From: Streptomyces sp. NBC_00390 | GTDB lineage: Bacteria > Actinomycetota > Actinomycetes > Streptomycetales > Streptomycetaceae | NCBI RefSeq assembly: GCF_036057275.1 | Contig: NZ_CP107945.1 | Location: forward strand, 2,542,001 to 2,606,000 | DNA length: 64,000 nt | Direction of reading: 5' to 3' | Part shown: positions 60,684 to 64,000 of the stretch, piece by piece | Layout: every line of letters starts with the position of its first letter | Position numbering within the stretch: position 1 is the first letter of the stretch | Made by a program: the position numbers and the translations under genes | Notes under the pieces: generated by a model | Database searches by the model: none | What the model was told of the DNA's origin: nothing | What the model saw: the letters and a program-made list of their open reading frames with translations, nothing else

Positions 60684-62288
60684 TCAGTCGTTGAGGTTCA
60701 CCGAACGGGCCGACGTGGCACCGATCTCCTCCGCGATCTCGGTGAGCACGGACTGCGGCACGGTGTCGTCGACGGTCAGCACGACCAGCGCCTCACCGCC
60801 CTCCTCCTGACGGGAGACCTGCATGCCGGCGATGTTCAGCCCGGCCTCGCCGAGGATCCGGCCGACGGTGCCGACGACACCGGGACGGTCCTCGTAGCGC
60901 GCCACGACCATGTGGTCGGCGAGCGCCAGGTCGATGTCGTAGTCACCGACGGCGACGATCTTCTGGAGGTGCTTGGGGCCGGCCAGCGTGCCGGAGACCG
61001 CGACCTCCTCGCCGCCCGAGAGCGTGCCGCGCACGGTGACGACATTGCGGTGGTCCGGGGACTCCGAGCTGGTGGTCAGCCGGACCTCGACACCGCGCTC
61101 CTGGGCGAAGAGCGGAGCGTTCACATACGAGACGGTCTCGTCGACGACGTCCTCGAACACGCCCTTGAGCGCGGACAGTTCGAGCACCTTGACGTCGTGC
61201 TGGGTGATCTCGCCGTAGACCTCGACATCGAGGCGGACCGCGACCTCACCGGCGAGTGCGGTGAAGATGCGGCCGAGCTTCTCGGCGAGCGGCAGACCCG
61301 GGCGCACGTCCTCGGCGATGACACCACCCTGGACGTTGACCGCGTCGGGGACCAGCTCACCGGCGAGCGCGAGGCGCACCGAGCGGGCGACGGCGATACC
61401 GGCCTTCTCCTGCGCCTCGTCCGTGGACGCGCCGAGGTGCGGGGTGCAGACGACCTGGTCCAGCTCGAACAGCGGGGAGTCGGTGCACGGCTCCTTCGCG
61501 TACACGTCCAGACCGGCGCCGGCGACGCGGCCCTCCTTGAGCGCCGAGTACAGCGCTTCCTCGTCGACGATGCCGCCGCGGGCGGCGTTGACGATGCGGA
61601 CGGTCGGCTTGACCTTGTGCAGCGCCTCGTCGCCGATCAGGCCGAGCGTCTCGGGGGTCTTGGGGAGGTGGACGGTGATGAAGTCGGAGACCTCGAGCAG
61701 CTCGTCGAGCGAGAGCAGCTTGACGCCCATCTGGGCGGCCCGCGCGGGCTGTACGTAGGGGTCGAACGCGACGATCTTCATGCCGAAGGCGGACATGCGC
61801 TGCGCGACGAGCACGCCGATACGGCCGAGGCCGACGACACCGAGGGTCTTCTCGCTGAGTTCGACGCCGGTGTACTTGGAGCGCTTCCACTCGCCGTTCT
61901 TGAGAGCGGTGTTGGCCTGCGGAATGTTACGCGCGGTGGCGACCAGCAGACCGCAGGCGAGCTCGGCGGCGGTGACGATGTTGGACGTCGGAGCGTTGAC
62001 GACCATGACGCCGGCCTTGGTGGCGGCGGAGACGTCCACGTTGTCCAGGCCGACACCGGCGCGGGCGACGACCCGCAGCTTCTTGGCCGCGGCGATGGCC
62101 TCGGCGTCGACCTTGGTGGCCGAGCGGACGAGGACCGCGTCGACATCGGCGACGGCAGGGATCAACTCGGCACGGTCGGCGCCGTTGCAGTGCCGGATCT
62201 CGAAGTCCGGTCCCAGGGCGTCGACGGTGGCGGGCGACAGCTCTTCAGCGATGAGTACTACTGGCTTTTGACGAGGGTCCGAGCTCAC
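60684..62288 (-). CDS. serA: D-3-phosphoglycerate dehydrogenase
   Basis: A 534-aa type-I SerA, the first step of serine synthesis. Substrate/NAD domains about 1-315 (ARAGVGLDNVD, GLGRIG dinucleotide loop, CTPHLGAST with the catalytic His), an ASB (intervening) domain about 320-450 as in mycobacteria, and a C-terminal ACT domain about 455-534 (RPGVVGTVGRILGEAGLNIA) for serine feedback. GTG 62288 has GAGGA 5 nt upstream. Confidence 0.96.
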   Translation of the reverse strand: MSSDPRQKPVVLIAEELSPATVDALGPDFEIRHCNGADRAELIPAVADVDAVLVRSATKVDAEAIAAAKKLRVVARAGVGLDNVDVSAATKAGVMVVNAPTSNIVTAAELACGLLVATARNIPQANTALKNGEWKRSKYTGVELSEKTLGVVGLGRIGVLVAQRMSAFGMKIVAFDPYVQPARAAQMGVKLLSLDELLEVSDFITVHLPKTPETLGLIGDEALHKVKPTVRIVNAARGGIVDEEALYSALKEGRVAGAGLDVYAKEPCTDSPLFELDQVVCTPHLGASTDEAQEKAGIAVARSVRLALAGELVPDAVNVQGGVIAEDVRPGLPLAEKLGRIFTALAGEVAVRLDVEVYGEITQHDVKVLELSALKGVFEDVVDETVSYVNAPLFAQERGVEVRLTTSSESPDHRNVVTVRGTLSGGEEVAVSGTLAGPKHLQKIVAVGDYDIDLALADHMVVARYEDRPGVVGTVGRILGEAGLNIAGMQVSRQEEGGEALVVLTVDDTVPQSVLTEIAEEIGATSARSVNLND

Positions 62289-62616
62289 GTGAGTCCTCAC
62301 ATGTCCAGTGCGGACGGCCGTCCCGACGGCCGCAGGCGGTGGAGGGGCTAGCCGCGTGGAAGACGCACGACACTGTGGGCCTGACGCGTATGTACTGATG
62401 AGTGTAGTGGTGCCATGGGGTGCATCTTGCGCCTCCTTGGCAGGATCACCCGTCCGTGGCTGGACAGAGTGGCGAACCGGGGGCGGGGTCGTCCAAGGGG
62501 CCGTCGGTGGTTCGTGCCGGTGGTCGCATTGCACGGGACCCGCCCGGAGAACTGCTGGAGCGCACCGGCGGAGCGGACCGGTGAGGGGGCCGGGACGGCC
62601 CCCTCACCGTCACGGC
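62289..62616. other. 328-bp gap serA-ilvC: serA promoter region and ilvC terminator
   Basis: Near serA a CGGCCGTC/GACGGCCG hairpin lies at about 62316-62333 in the leader; the ilvC terminator is at 62580-62608. No gene is supported. Confidence 0.5.
62580..62608 (-). terminator. ilvC terminator
   Basis: The perfect stem GGTGAGGGGGCCG / CGGCCCCCTCACC with a GGA loop, 8 bp after the ilvC stop. Confidence 0.9.

Positions 62617-64000
<1,384 letters not shown>

Overview
The window is a chromosomal segment of a Streptomyces or very close relative. Support: very high GC with strong third-position GC bias, frequent GTG starts, a HupS-type HU protein with a lysine-rich tail, NdgR next to leuCD, two tandem conservons (CvnABCD), an F420 gene (cofC) and an AccB/AccE acyl-CoA carboxylase pair. 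From memory, the order resembles the S. coelicolor core around SCO5512-SCO5565, read backwards. No prophage, integrase, insertion sequence or CRISPR array was seen.

Layout. 1-9.4 kb: a DAK2-domain gene cut by the window edge, rpmB, thiD-thiL, a stand-alone Lrp ligand domain, ddlA-gpsA-plsC, cofC and hupS. 9.5-12.5 kb: leuCD and the divergent IclR regulator ndgR. 12.7-14.2 kb: small stress-type genes including a MerR/DUF4188 divergent pair. 14.3-17.9 kb: five tRNA genes (three Glu, two Gln), a HAD phosphatase, gltX and a FAH-family hydrolase, so glutamyl-tRNA and its synthetase sit together. 18.0-29.1 kb: a 57-aa gene followed by two complete conservon operons, each encoding a membrane sensor with an ATPase domain, a roadblock protein, a DUF742 protein and a small GTPase. 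29.5-33.9 kb: accE-accB, a YceI protein and a secreted subtilase. 34-41.7 kb: a glycine-rich membrane protein, a secreted GH3 glucosidase, a LacI regulator and a secreted GH30 glycosidase, which together look like a beta-glucan use locus. 42-44.9 kb: citramalate synthase with a candidate attenuator and a 17-bp tandem repeat at its stop codon.

44.9-51.1 kb: TetR, agmatine deiminase, an atypical urease (fused gamma-beta plus alpha, no accessory genes, flap cysteine replaced) and a divergent NCS1 nucleobase-type permease. 51-53.5 kb: ilvE and leuB. 53.8-55.6 kb: small genes and an AAC(2')-like acetyltransferase. 55.7-60.5 kb: proline catabolism (pruA, proline dehydrogenase) with a divergent PucR regulator, then an MFS transporter remnant. 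60.7-64 kb: serA, ilvC and the 3' part of ilvN.

A main metabolic theme is branched-chain amino acid synthesis (leuB, leuC, leuD, ilvC, ilvE, ilvN, cimA) in several transcription units, each with its own apparent control site. The most unusual items are the urease paralogue locus, the cimA leader, a shared sequence element in the leuC-leuD and prodh-pruA gaps, the very uneven divergence of the two conservons, and a 57-aa protein with a duplicated ANPRRT motif.
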